Shown here: in pieces, positions 1 through 7,158 of the stretch
How the letters are laid out: each line of letters opens with the position of its first letter
Numbering within the stretch: position 1 is the stretch's first letter
Assembly: GCA_045590195.1 (NCBI GenBank)
Contig: JAZNQN010000074.1
Coordinates: forward strand, 1-32,390
Direction of reading: 5' to 3'
DNA length: 32,390 nucleotides
DNA from: JAZNQN01 sp045590195
Lineage (GTDB): Bacteria; Bacillota; Clostridia; UMGS1883; UMGS1540
The notes under the pieces: model-generated
The model's input: only the letters and a program-made list of their open reading frames with translations
Told to the model about the DNA's origin: nothing
Database searches by the model: none
Translations under genes and position numbers: made by a program

Positions 1-32
1 ATAAAAAATGGCTCAAACCCAGTGTTTGAGCC
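1..32 (-). terminator. Rho-independent terminator of the tRNA unit
   Basis: On the minus strand a perfect 9-bp stem (GGCTCAAAC / GTTTGAGCC, loop ACTGG) is followed directly by ATTTTTTAT. It lies 8 bases after the CCA end of the tRNA-Trp gene, so it ends that transcript. Confidence 0.9.
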
Positions 33-40
33 AAATATAT

Positions 41-114
41 TGGCAGGGGTAGAAGGACTCGAACCCTCAAGAACGGTTTTGGAGACCGGCATGTTACCAT
101 TACATCATACCCCT
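41..114 (-). tRNA. tRNA-Trp (anticodon CCA)
   Basis: The minus strand folds as a complete cloverleaf. The acceptor stem is AGGGGTA/TACCCCT, the D stem ATGT/ACAT, the anticodon loop CTCCAAA (anticodon CCA) and the T arm GAGGG-TTCGAGT-CCTTC. The discriminator base is G and the 3' CCA is genome-encoded. CCA plus G73 are the classic tryptophan identity elements. One blemish is an unpaired C·U at the top of the anticodon stem (27·43). It is the second element of a short unit whose first element is a truncated tRNA fragment, and it is followed by a strong terminator. Confidence 0.95.
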
Positions 115-157
115 AAAGAGCGCCATATTAAGTTTTTATTAAGCAGTATTTGCAACA

Positions 158-208
158 TAGGGACACGGCTTTGGAGACCGATGCTCTACCAACTGAGCTA
201 TAACCCTA
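158..208 (-). pseudogene. truncated tRNA-Trp-like fragment (no T arm)
   Basis: The minus strand holds the 5' two-thirds of a tRNA: 5' acceptor strand AGGGTTA, D arm GCTC-AGTTGGTA-GAGC, and an anticodon arm with loop CTCCAAA, again reading CCA. After the anticodon stem no T arm, no TAACCCT acceptor partner and no CCA follow. A five-base complement (TAGGG at 204–208 with CCCTA at 158–162) could close a T-armless structure, but this may be chance. It is the first element downstream of a perfect promoter, so it should be transcribed. Its D arm differs from that of the intact tRNA-Trp next to it, so it is not a simple partial copy of that gene. It is most likely a decayed second tRNA-Trp; a processed small RNA is possible. 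Confidence 0.75.
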
Positions 209-226
209 AATTATCAACACTTGTGT

Positions 227-255
227 ATTATACAACATAAAAAGAGTGTTGTCAA
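227..255 (-). promoter_or_regulatory. sigma-A promoter of the tRNA unit
   Basis: The minus strand reads TTGACA (250–255), a 17-bp spacer, then TATAAT (227–232), both perfect consensus hexamers. Transcription should begin near 220, about 12 bases before the tRNA fragment. Confidence 0.9.
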
Positions 256-287
256 GCATTTTTTTAATATTTGGAAATTAAAAATTA

Positions 288-315
288 AAAGGCCCCTGAT
301 TTTCCAGAGGCCTTT
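288..315 (-). terminator. Terminator after the small lipoprotein gene
   Basis: The minus strand forms AAAGGCCTCTG ... CAGGGGCCTTT with an AAAAT-type loop, followed by TAATTTTTAA. It lies about 38 bases past the stop codon of the lipoprotein gene. The stem has one G·T or mismatch position, and the tail is T-rich but interrupted. Confidence 0.8.
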
Positions 316-352
316 AAGGCTTTACACAATTTAAAATTGTCTGCTTTCTGAA

Positions 353-832
353 TTAGTACTCAATTTCAGCGCCGTACTCTTCAGCCATAGCTTCAAGAGC
401 CTCATTATATTCATTGAGCAACTGAACGCCTTCGCTTATCATATCGTTTGAAGCAGTTAATTTTTCTTCGCTGTCTTCATCGATAGCGGCAAGCATTGTT
501 TCAAAACCTTCTTTATATTTATCCATAACTTTAACATATTTTGCTTTGAGATTTGTTACTTCTTCTGTTGCAGGGGTAATGTTTGCAAGTTTGCTGAGTG
601 ATTCATTTATTGTTGGAAGCATAACGTTGTTAATGCTGTCAACAAGCATCTGCGGATCGTCAAAATCGCCCCATTTTGCAGCTTCTGTTGTAATTTTGGT
701 GTAGTTTGCATTAACATCTGTCATTTCAACATTCAAAAAGTTTTCAAAATCATCATAAACAGGGTCTGTGCAAGCTGTTAAAAGTGTAAGTGACATAACG
801 GCCATAAGTAAAAGTGCTACAAGTTTTTTCAT
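353..832 (-). CDS. Small predicted lipoprotein of unknown function
   Basis: A 159-residue protein with a typical lipoprotein signal: MKKL start, hydrophobic stretch, then lipobox LTAC with the lipidated cysteine at residue 21. It should be tethered to the outer face of the membrane. The mature part is acidic, strongly helical and rich in Glu, Asp, Ala, Asn and Lys, as in small extracytoplasmic coiled-coil lipoproteins. No catalytic motif is visible and I do not recognise the family. The ATG is well supported by TTTTGGAGGATT upstream. The gene has its own perfect promoter (888–916) and terminator (288–315), so it is a single-gene unit that is probably well expressed. Confidence 0.85.
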   Translation of the reverse strand: MKKLVALLLMAVMSLTLLTACTDPVYDDFENFLNVEMTDVNANYTKITTEAAKWGDFDDPQMLVDSINNVMLPTINESLSKLANITPATEEVTNLKAKYVKVMDKYKEGFETMLAAIDEDSEEKLTASNDMISEGVQLLNEYNEALEAMAEEYGAEIEY

Positions 833-887
833 AGATGTAATCCTCCAAAAATTTAATTTTCAGTGTAAAGCCACCACTGCTAACTTC

Positions 888-916
888 ATTATATTATTGA
901 AAAATTTATATGTCAA
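888..916 (-). promoter_or_regulatory. sigma-A promoter of the lipoprotein gene
   Basis: The minus strand reads TTGACA (911–916), 17 bp, TATAAT (888–893), both perfect. It lies between the end of the MFS gene and the lipoprotein start, with a 5' leader of about 50 bases. Confidence 0.9.
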
Positions 917-940
917 GAAAAATATACCATTCAAACGCTG

Positions 941-2224
941 TTATTGAACAATAATTTTTTGTTTTTCAATTACTTTTCTAAGGAACAAAATTGCAACCAC
1001 AATTATTACAAACGAAATTGCGGAAAGAAGCTGCTGACCATACATATGTATTCCGAAAACAATATTTCCGTTGGCCTGAACTGCGCCTAAAATTTTACCG
1101 CCCAGCATTGATGCACCGAAGCCCAAAATTCCGCCAATACAGTTTTTAATTGCCATTGCCTGAACAATATATTTTGAATCAACATAGCTATACACAATGT
1201 TAAAGGAATTCTGGTTTGTTCCTGCAACGGAGCAGCTATAAAGTATGGTATATACTATAATAAAAAACCATGTGTCCGGTGTTGTAAAAACATTTATAAG
1301 AAACGCAGCCGCAACAAGCCACAGCCCCACCTCAAAGCCTTTTGCAAAGGAATACTTATCAGAAATTCTGCCGAAAAAGCGTGAGATTGCCATTCTTATA
1401 AAACTGGCAACAATATTTATAATCTGTACCAGAAGCGCCGACATCATAAGCTCTTTATACTTAAATGTACCAAGAAAACCAACTGTGAAATATCTTGCAA
1501 CATCAAAAAGTGCCGTCAGCAAAATAACACTGCGAAAATTTTTGTTTTGTATAACAATTTTTATAACCTTCATAAACGACTCGTCATTTTTTTGAGTTTC
1601 GTCAACTTTTTCCTTAGCAATAAGTGAAAGAAAAATAAAGTTGCATATATTTAAAATTAAAATAGAACTTGCAAGGAACAAAAACGCGCCGTTTAAGTTA
1701 TTAAGCGCCTCATATTTATCGATAATATAGCCGATTACAGCAGTAAAAAACATTCCCGTAAAGAGAGAAATCATTTCTTTTCCTGCCGAGAAAACACCGC
1801 GGTTTCTCGGCTCTACAAAAGAATTACCCCATTTAAAAAGCACATTTATAACAAGATATTTTCCAACATATGCCAAAAGTACACAAAGCATAACCAGTAC
1901 TGTTTTAACATCTTTGCCAAATGGCATAAATGGCACAAGATACGCCAGCATAAAGAAAAATATGCTGGCTGTATCTGATATCATAACAAGTTTTTTCGAG
2001 TTTATTTTAAGCCTTACAACCTGAATTGACAAAAGCTGAATTACAAATGCAAGGGTTATAAACGAGGAAATAATACCTATAAGCGCATCGGAAATTCCAA
2101 TGCTTGACAAAAGCCTTGTTAAAAAGGCATCGGTTACAAGAAGTGTAACAAAATATTCGCCTGTACACTGTAAAATATAGGCAAGGCGTGATCTTTTATA
2201 CTCTTTGGTATCATATATGTTCAT
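941..2224 (-). CDS. MFS-type transporter, partner of GH88
   Basis: A 427-residue polytopic membrane protein with about twelve hydrophobic helices and basic cytoplasmic loops, consistent with a major facilitator superfamily carrier. The reading frame is open further upstream into the GH88 gene, but the ATG at 2224 (MNIYDTKEYKRSR) is preceded by GGTAGGAGAAAAGTT, a strong ribosome site, so I chose it. It starts 10 bases after the GH88 stop, and the GH88 TAG lies inside the ribosome site, so the two are co-transcribed and probably translationally coupled. By context it may import the unsaturated uronic-acid oligosaccharide that GH88 hydrolyses. The substrate cannot be read from the sequence. No terminator follows it. 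Confidence 0.85.
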   Translation of the reverse strand: MNIYDTKEYKRSRLAYILQCTGEYFVTLLVTDAFLTRLLSSIGISDALIGIISSFITLAFVIQLLSIQVVRLKINSKKLVMISDTASIFFFMLAYLVPFMPFGKDVKTVLVMLCVLLAYVGKYLVINVLFKWGNSFVEPRNRGVFSAGKEMISLFTGMFFTAVIGYIIDKYEALNNLNGAFLFLASSILILNICNFIFLSLIAKEKVDETQKNDESFMKVIKIVIQNKNFRSVILLTALFDVARYFTVGFLGTFKYKELMMSALLVQIINIVASFIRMAISRFFGRISDKYSFAKGFEVGLWLVAAAFLINVFTTPDTWFFIIVYTILYSCSVAGTNQNSFNIVYSYVDSKYIVQAMAIKNCIGGILGFGASMLGGKILGAVQANGNIVFGIHMYGQQLLSAISFVIIVVAILFLRKVIEKQKIIVQ

Positions 2225-2234
2225 AACTTTTCTC

Positions 2235-3425
2235 CTACCAGTACATTTTCCACTCACCTTTAAGGCGACGAAGTGCCTCAAGGTAAAAATAACATCCCCA
2301 TATATTACATTCATCTATGCCAACTTTATCAGGCTTTGAGTACACAGCGTGAAGCAAAAGCCCGTTTGACTCGGGGCAATCTTTAGTGCTGTAATTTTCA
2401 AAAAGTGAATCCATTGAAAGCATAATTGCATTTTTAAATATTTCTTTTTCTTCGTCTTCGGGAAGGTATTTTAAAAGCTCAAGCATTCCGCAAATGCATA
2501 TGGGAGCTGCAGATGAATCTTTCTCCTCGCCGTCGCCATCGCCAAACGCCAAATCCCAGTATGGAACAAAGTCTTCCGGCATACGGTTAAGGTAATAATT
2601 TGTTGCCGCACGGCAAATATTTATTGCATCGGGATCGTCTACATATTTTTTGGTAAGCATCATTCCGTAAATTACCCAGCCGTGACCTCTTGCCCAGCAG
2701 CTGTCATCGCTTTTGCCCTGTTTTGTTACGCCGCGAATGGGTGCACCTGTTTCGGGGTCGAAATAATATGTATGGAACGAAGAGCCATCTTCTCTTACTG
2801 CGTTATCAACAGTAGAACGAAAATGTGCATATGCTGCTTTTTTGTAGCTTTCATCACCTGTTACTTCGCTTGCCCAGTACAAAATTGGAATATTTAAAAG
2901 ACAATCAACAATAAGGCGGTAATTTGTTTTGTCACCAATAGCGCCCCAGGCCTGAATAAACTGCCCCTTCTCGTGAAAACGACCTTTAAGATGGTCGGCC
3001 GCTCTGAGAGCAACTTTTTTAGCTTTTTCGTTGCCGCAAAGCTTATATGCAGCAACACATGAAAGAGAGAACAAAAAGCCTACATCGTGTCCCATTTTAC
3101 CAAAACAATTATCTATTCTTTCCTCAAAATTATCGATATGCTGAAGTGCAAGATTTTTATATTTTTCATCGCCAGAGAGCTCGTATGAAAGCCAAAGCAT
3201 TCCGCTCCAGAATCCCTGGTTCCAACCTCCAACCTTATTTTCGTCGCCTGTATAAACATTATTAACACTGCTGTGTGAAGGGAATTTATCGCCCATATCT
3301 TCCATAAGCCTATCAATTTTTTTCAAAGCTTCAGCAATAGCCTTGTCAAGCTTTTCCTCCATAAAATTGTTTTTTTGAAGAAATCTTTCTTTTTTTATAA
3401 GCGTTTCACTGTTTATAGCCTTCAT
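2235..3425 (-). CDS. Glycoside hydrolase family 88 unsaturated glucuronyl hydrolase
   Basis: A 396-residue cytoplasmic protein (no signal peptide) of the alpha/alpha-toroid GH88 family, which removes 4,5-unsaturated uronic acid from the non-reducing end of lyase products by hydrating the double bond. Family landmarks in order: GGWNQGFWSGMLWLSYE (about 66–82), HDVGF with D114, FIQAWG (156–161), IVDCLLNIP with D174, DDSCWARGHGWVIYG (240–254) and DSSAAPI (303–309). D114 and D174 match the two catalytic aspartates of Bacillus sp. GL1 UGL (Asp88 and Asp149). The length is normal. The ATG has GAAAGGGGAA upstream and a near-perfect promoter at 3457–3485. It is the first gene of a GH88–MFS operon. 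Chondroitin-, heparin- or gellan-type specificity cannot be told. Confidence 0.92.
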   Translation of the reverse strand: MKAINSETLIKKERFLQKNNFMEEKLDKAIAEALKKIDRLMEDMGDKFPSHSSVNNVYTGDENKVGGWNQGFWSGMLWLSYELSGDEKYKNLALQHIDNFEERIDNCFGKMGHDVGFLFSLSCVAAYKLCGNEKAKKVALRAADHLKGRFHEKGQFIQAWGAIGDKTNYRLIVDCLLNIPILYWASEVTGDESYKKAAYAHFRSTVDNAVREDGSSFHTYYFDPETGAPIRGVTKQGKSDDSCWARGHGWVIYGMMLTKKYVDDPDAINICRAATNYYLNRMPEDFVPYWDLAFGDGDGEEKDSSAAPICICGMLELLKYLPEDEEKEIFKNAIMLSMDSLFENYSTKDCPESNGLLLHAVYSKPDKVGIDECNIWGCYFYLEALRRLKGEWKMYW

Positions 3426-3456
3426 AATTTATATTCCCCTTTCAAAATTCACGCAC

Positions 3457-3485
3457 ATTATATCTCTTTCAACAAGAAAAGTCAA
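3457..3485 (-). promoter_or_regulatory. sigma-A promoter of the GH88–MFS unit
   Basis: The minus strand reads TTGACT (3480–3485), 17 bp, TATAAT (3457–3462). It lies 32 bases before the GH88 start. No clear operator palindrome is visible around it. Confidence 0.88.
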
Positions 3486-3534
3486 TAAAAATTCCGATTT
3501 TTTTAATATTTTGAAAAGGATATCGTAAAAATCT

Positions 3535-3562
3535 AAAGAGCAGTAAATATTTACTGCTCTTT
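3535..3562 (-). terminator. Terminator overlapping the decarboxylase stop codon
   Basis: A perfect inverted repeat AAAGAGCAGTAAA–TA–TTTACTGCTCTTT. On the minus strand it is followed by AGATTTTTACG. The last codons of the decarboxylase (Lys-Glu-Gln-stop) form the 5' arm, so the hairpin begins inside the coding region. Confidence 0.85.
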
Positions 3563-4870
3563 CATAACGGAAATAATACTATTTTCTGCGCCAAAAAGGT
3601 TATTTTTTAAAATATAATCAACAGTTTCTTTTGAAATTTCTTCTCCTGCGGCAACAAGTGGAACGCCGGGAGGATAAGCATAAATTGTTTCTTTTAAAAT
3701 TCTTCCTTCAGCATTTGTTACATTTATTTTTTCGCCCTCTGCTCTAAACGCCTGCCTTGGCGTTATTTTTATTTTTGGCAAAGGAATTTTTGGCTGAACA
3801 TAATCTGTTTTTGGAATTTCTTTTAAAATATTTAAAAGGCGCAAAACCTTTTCATCGCTATCGGCGGCGGTTACGATAAATACCATATATCCTTTGGCAT
3901 ACATTTCGGGTTCTATGCCTTTCTCTCTGAAATAAGAAATGTATTTTTCGCCGTCGATTAAAGCGGTAATTCTAAGTTTATCTCCGCAGGGCAGAATATT
4001 TTCTCCCCTGTTTTCTTCAATAATTTTTATAAGCTTTTCCTGTTTTTCCTCGCCGTACTCTTCCATATAGGCCCTTGCATAGTCTACCGATGCCGCCAAA
4101 ATAAAAGAAGAGCTTGAGGTCATAAGCATATGAAGAGCATTTTCTATTTTCTCGCATATATCAGGGTTTTTAACATTTAAAACTGCACTTTGAGTTAAAG
4201 CCGGCATTGTTTTATGGTAGCTTACAACCGCGGCATCTGCCCCCTGCGCAGTTGCGCTTTCAGGAAGCAATTGCGAAAACGGAAAATGTGCACCGTGGGC
4301 TTCGTCAACCAGCAGCAGCATATTATACTTTTTGCATATTTTTGCAATTTCATCAATTGGCGCTACCTGACCGAAGGAATTGGGGCTTGTTATAAACATA
4401 GCCACGGCATCGGGGTTTTCTTTTGCCGCTTTCTCTGCCGCCATGGCTGAAGGGCAGGCCAAAACTCCGCTTTTGCTTGCAAAGCCGCTTTCAATATACG
4501 CAGGCACCGCTCCCGAAAGCGCCAGTGCAGAAAAAACAGAAATATGGCAATTACGGTCGACAATTATTTTTTCTCCCTCTCTCAAAAGCCCTAAAACCAT
4601 AGCCTGATTGGCACAGGTTGCACCATCGGTTACAATAAAGCTTTTATGAGCCTTTGCCTTTTTTGCAAGAAGCGACTGAGCCTCCAAAAAAGCGCCTTTG
4701 GGGTTTAAAAGGTTATCGGTACTATCAAGCTCGGTTACATCAAGCTTTACAAGCTCTGCCCCGAGGCCACAAAACAAAATCCCTTCGCCCTTATGCCCCG
4801 GCATATGAAAGCGGGAAATATTTAGTTTTTCATATTTTTTAAGCATTTCAAAAACCGGTGAATAAATCAT
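3551..4870 (-). CDS. Orn/Lys/Arg decarboxylase family PLP enzyme
   Basis: A 439-residue fold-type I PLP enzyme of the basic amino acid decarboxylase group (YaaO/SpeA-like in Firmicutes), which makes polyamines or their precursors from arginine, lysine or ornithine. The N-terminus has the family signature RFHMPGHKG. Then come LDVTELDSTDNL, TDGATCANQA, the PLP-ring Asp in LLLVDEAHGAH, and the Schiff-base lysine K220 in SYHKTMPALTQ. The C-terminal domain with AYPPGVPLV is present, so it is complete. The frame extends to a TTG at 4933, but the ATG at 4870 (MIYSPVFEML) fits the family start and avoids overlap with the divergent gene; its ribosome site (AGAAAAGAG) is only moderate. The exact substrate is not decidable. 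It may also be read from the nrdR operon. Confidence 0.92.
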   Translation of the reverse strand: MIYSPVFEMLKKYEKLNISRFHMPGHKGEGILFCGLGAELVKLDVTELDSTDNLLNPKGAFLEAQSLLAKKAKAHKSFIVTDGATCANQAMVLGLLREGEKIIVDRNCHISVFSALALSGAVPAYIESGFASKSGVLACPSAMAAEKAAKENPDAVAMFITSPNSFGQVAPIDEIAKICKKYNMLLLVDEAHGAHFPFSQLLPESATAQGADAAVVSYHKTMPALTQSAVLNVKNPDICEKIENALHMLMTSSSSFILAASVDYARAYMEEYGEEKQEKLIKIIEENRGENILPCGDKLRITALIDGEKYISYFREKGIEPEMYAKGYMVFIVTAADSDEKVLRLLNILKEIPKTDYVQPKIPLPKIKITPRQAFRAEGEKINVTNAEGRILKETIYAYPPGVPLVAAGEEISKETVDYILKNNLFGAENSIISVMKEQ

Positions 4871-4912
4871 TTTTACGCTCTTTTCTGCATAGTATTTTTT
4901 AGAGGTGATAAA

Positions 4913-5131
4913 ATGAAAAAAACTGAAAAACAAGGAAAGCCGTTATCATTTATAAAAAAACTTTTTTTACAACTTACAGCTTCCCTACTGCTTTTATCAC
5001 TTATTTATTTAAGCCAAAAATATGCACCGGGGGTATTTGAAAAAATTAAATCCAACCTTACATATACCCCCGATTTATCATTTATAAATACTTCGGTTCA
5101 AAATTTTATAAGAGAGTACACTCCACACTAA
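4913..5131 (+). CDS. Small single-pass membrane protein, function unknown
   Basis: A 72-residue protein, one of only two plus-strand protein genes here. A basic N-terminus (MKKTEKQGKPLS) is followed by one hydrophobic helix (about residues 17–34) and a short polar tail of about 38 residues. The ATG has AGAGGTGATAAA upstream, a convincing ribosome site, so it is likely real despite its size. It starts 42 bp from the divergent decarboxylase, and its stop overlaps the 3' end of nrdR by 4 bp in convergent orientation. The shape resembles the N-terminal membrane anchor of clostridial M23/SpoIIQ-like sporulation peptidases without the peptidase. It could be a remnant of such a gene or a stand-alone small protein. 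Confidence 0.65.
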   Translation: MKKTEKQGKPLSFIKKLFLQLTASLLLLSLIYLSQKYAPGVFEKIKSNLTYTPDLSFINTSVQNFIREYTPH

Positions 5132-5589
5132 TTCTTTTTATCGCGGAGAAGGCTGTTAAGCTCTTCCATAAATGTGTTAATATCTTTAAACTCTCTGTAA
5201 ACCGAGGCAAAACGAACATAAGCAACCTGGTCTAGTGTTTTAAGCTTATCCATAACAAGCTCGCCTATCTGGGTTGTTGTAATTTCCCTTTCCATTGTGT
5301 TTGCGATAATATTTTCAATTTCGTAAACAACTTTTTCAAGCTTTTCTGTTGGAACAGGGCGTTTTTCACAGGCCTTTAAAAGTCCGCTTAAAAGCTTGTC
5401 GGCAGAAAATGCTTCACGGGACTTATCTTTTTTGATTACCATTATAGGAACTCTTTCAATTTTCTCATAGGTGGTAAATCTTTTTTCGCATTTAATACAT
5501 TCTCTGCGCCTTCTTATAGCGCCGCCCTCTTCAACGGGGCGTGAATCAATAACTTTACTTTCTTCAAAACCGCAGTATGGACACTTCAT
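5128..5589 (-). CDS. nrdR: Transcriptional repressor NrdR
   Basis: 153 residues, the usual length. It has an N-terminal zinc ribbon with CPYCGF (C3, C6) and CIKCEKRFTTYE (C31, C34), then an ATP-cone domain from about residue 48 (MVIKKDKSREAFSADKL). NrdR senses ATP/dATP and represses ribonucleotide reductase genes by binding paired NrdR boxes. It is the last gene of the tex–yifB–tsaE–tsaB–rpiB–nrdR run. Its start overlaps the rpiB stop by one base (TAATG), with AGGAGAGATTTT as ribosome site inside rpiB. The 3' end overlaps the convergent small membrane gene by 4 bp. No terminator is visible after it. Confidence 0.97.
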   Translation of the reverse strand: MKCPYCGFEESKVIDSRPVEEGGAIRRRRECIKCEKRFTTYEKIERVPIMVIKKDKSREAFSADKLLSGLLKACEKRPVPTEKLEKVVYEIENIIANTMEREITTTQIGELVMDKLKTLDQVAYVRFASVYREFKDINTFMEELNSLLRDKKN

Positions 5590-6029
5590 TAAAATCTCTC
5601 CTCTTCGTATTTTGAAATTTTATCTATTCTGTTTTGGTGGCGGTTTCCCTGAAACTCGCTGTAAAGCCACGCATCAAGGGTTTCAAGGGCTAAAACTTCG
5701 CCTGTTATTCTTGCGCCGATGCACAAAACGTTTGAGTTATTATGCTCTTTTGTAAGGCCTGCACTTGTGCTTTCTCCCACAACTGCCGCCCTTATTCCTT
5801 TAACTTTATTTGCCGCAATACTCATTCCAATTCCTGTTCCGCAAATTAAAATTCCGCGGTCACACTCTCCGCTTGCAACACACTCTGCAAGAGGAAATGC
5901 AATATCAGGATAATCAACGCTTTCGCCATTACAGCCAAAATCTTTAATCTGAAATCCTCTCTCCTGAAGATGCTTTATAATTGCATCTTTAAGTATGTAC
6001 CCACCATGGTCACATCCGATAGCTATCAT
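5589..6029 (-). CDS. rpiB: Ribose-5-phosphate isomerase B
   Basis: 146 residues of the RpiB/LacAB family, interconverting ribose 5-phosphate and ribulose 5-phosphate in the pentose phosphate pathway. Visible landmarks are IGCDHGG (2–10), the DYPD phosphate-site region, the catalytic-base cysteine C63 in ILICGTGIGMS, and EHNNSNVLCIGAR. An RpiB with this intact Cys and GTGIG loop is an active-type enzyme. The ATG at 6029 has AAAGGCGGAATAAAA upstream. It sits 15 bp after tsaB and overlaps nrdR by one base, so it is co-transcribed with both. The sequence does not exclude a related sugar-phosphate isomerase such as allose 6-phosphate isomerase. Confidence 0.95.
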   Translation of the reverse strand: MIAIGCDHGGYILKDAIIKHLQERGFQIKDFGCNGESVDYPDIAFPLAECVASGECDRGILICGTGIGMSIAANKVKGIRAAVVGESTSAGLTKEHNNSNVLCIGARITGEVLALETLDAWLYSEFQGNRHQNRIDKISKYEEERF

Positions 6030-6044
6030 TTTTATTCCGCCTTT

Positions 6045-6734
6045 CTATTCAATATTTTGTCCTTTTTCAAGCCTCTCGCGTTCAGCCTGAGGTCTTCTTA
6101 AATAAATGGGCTGAAGCTCTTTTTCATTTATTCCTTCTTTTCCGAGAGCCGCCATAGCTATTGACGAGGCTCTCTGGTAAATAAGATTGTCAGTTGGAAA
6201 TTCTGCTTTGTCGCCCAAAGCTTCGGTTATTTTATCTTTAAATACTGCAACGCCGTCCCCTACGAAAGTAGCACCATCTTTTACCTCTTCCAAAAGCTCT
6301 GAAAGCGGCATTGCGCGGGTTTCGGCTATTTGTTTTAAAAGGCCGCCTTCCCACTCAAAAACTCCGCAGTAAACCTGCTGACGCCTTGCATCCATAATTG
6401 CAGCAATTTTGCCTTTGGCATTTGGCACATTATAACATAAAGCCTCAAGCGGCGATACGCCCAAAACCTTTTTATCGGCTCCTATTGCAAGGCCTTTAAC
6501 AGTTCCAACGCCTATTCTAAGGCCTGTAAAAGAGCCCGGGCCATCGCTTACTGCGATTAAATCTGCATCATCTATTGTTTTGCCCGCCATATTAAGGGCG
6601 CTGTCAATCATGGGAAGAAGCGTTTCTGAATGAGTAAGCCCACAGTTTACAAAACATTCTGACAAAAGCTTTCCATCCTCCAAAACTGCCGCCCCTGCTG
6701 ACTGGGCACTGCATTCAACACCAATTATAATCAT
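6045..6734 (-). CDS. tsaB: tRNA threonylcarbamoyladenosine protein TsaB
   Basis: 229 residues of the ASKHA-fold TsaB/YeaZ family. TsaB is the scaffold of the TsaB–TsaD–TsaE complex that adds threonylcarbamoyl to A37 of ANN-decoding tRNAs. Landmarks are the N-terminal strand MIIIGVECSAQSAGAAV, LTHSETLLPMID, and the family motif SDGPGSFTGLRIGVGTVKGL (about 64–83), then AIMDARRQQVYCGVF. It overlaps tsaE by 4 bp (ATGA) with ribosome site GGTGATAAA. The usual next partners RimI and TsaD are absent from this window and must be encoded elsewhere. Confidence 0.96.
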   Translation of the reverse strand: MIIIGVECSAQSAGAAVLEDGKLLSECFVNCGLTHSETLLPMIDSALNMAGKTIDDADLIAVSDGPGSFTGLRIGVGTVKGLAIGADKKVLGVSPLEALCYNVPNAKGKIAAIMDARRQQVYCGVFEWEGGLLKQIAETRAMPLSELLEEVKDGATFVGDGVAVFKDKITEALGDKAEFPTDNLIYQRASSIAMAALGKEGINEKELQPIYLRRPQAERERLEKGQNIE

Positions 6735-7144
6735 TTTATCACCACTTCAATTTTTCTTTTATCTTCAAATCCCACACGTTCTATTTTAACATAAACTATA
6801 TCTTCGCCTTCGAAAAATTCTTCGTAGCCTTCGTACCATTCGGCAACGGTTACATATTTTCCCGAAGGCTCAAAGCCCAAATCGTAAAGCTCGTCTATAT
6901 CGCCCAGTCTGTAAAGGTCGAAATGATAAATAGGAATTTCACCTTCGTAAATATTCATAATAGTAAAGGTTGGGCTTGAAACTCTTGCATCAAAGCCATA
7001 GCCTTTGGCAAGGCCGCGTGTAAAAGCAGTTTTGCCCGCTCCCAAATCGCCTGAGAGGCAAAAGGTTTTTGGCGGTGCAAATTGAGCTGCCAAATCTGCG
7101 GCTATTTTTTCAGTTTCAAGGACGCTTTCTGAATAGAAAACCAT
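6731..7144 (-). CDS. tsaE: tRNA threonylcarbamoyladenosine ATPase TsaE
   Basis: 137 residues, a P-loop ATPase that drives turnover of the TsaBD complex in t6A37 tRNA modification. The Walker A motif is GDLGAGKT (about 33–40), followed by the family segment VSSPTFTIMNIYEG and the IYHFDLYRL strand with the conserved Asp. The length and order match the family. The ATG at 7144 has GGAAGTGATAAA upstream. It lies 14 bp after yifB and overlaps tsaB by 4 bp, so both subunits are made from one message. Confidence 0.96.
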   Translation of the reverse strand: MVFYSESVLETEKIAADLAAQFAPPKTFCLSGDLGAGKTAFTRGLAKGYGFDARVSSPTFTIMNIYEGEIPIYHFDLYRLGDIDELYDLGFEPSGKYVTVAEWYEGYEEFFEGEDIVYVKIERVGFEDKRKIEVVIK

Positions 7145-7158
7145 TTTATCACTTCCAA

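Noticed and set aside
22..240. 72-codon plus-strand frame across the tRNA region
   Set aside because: It runs over the tRNA-Trp, the tRNA fragment and the promoter on the other strand.
2225..2314. Longer N-terminus of the MFS transporter starting inside GH88
   Set aside because: The extension overlaps the GH88 3' end and has no ribosome site; the ATG at 2224 has a strong one.
4871..4933. TTG start at 4933 for the decarboxylase
   Set aside because: It would overlap the divergent small gene, and the extra residues do not fit the family N-terminus.
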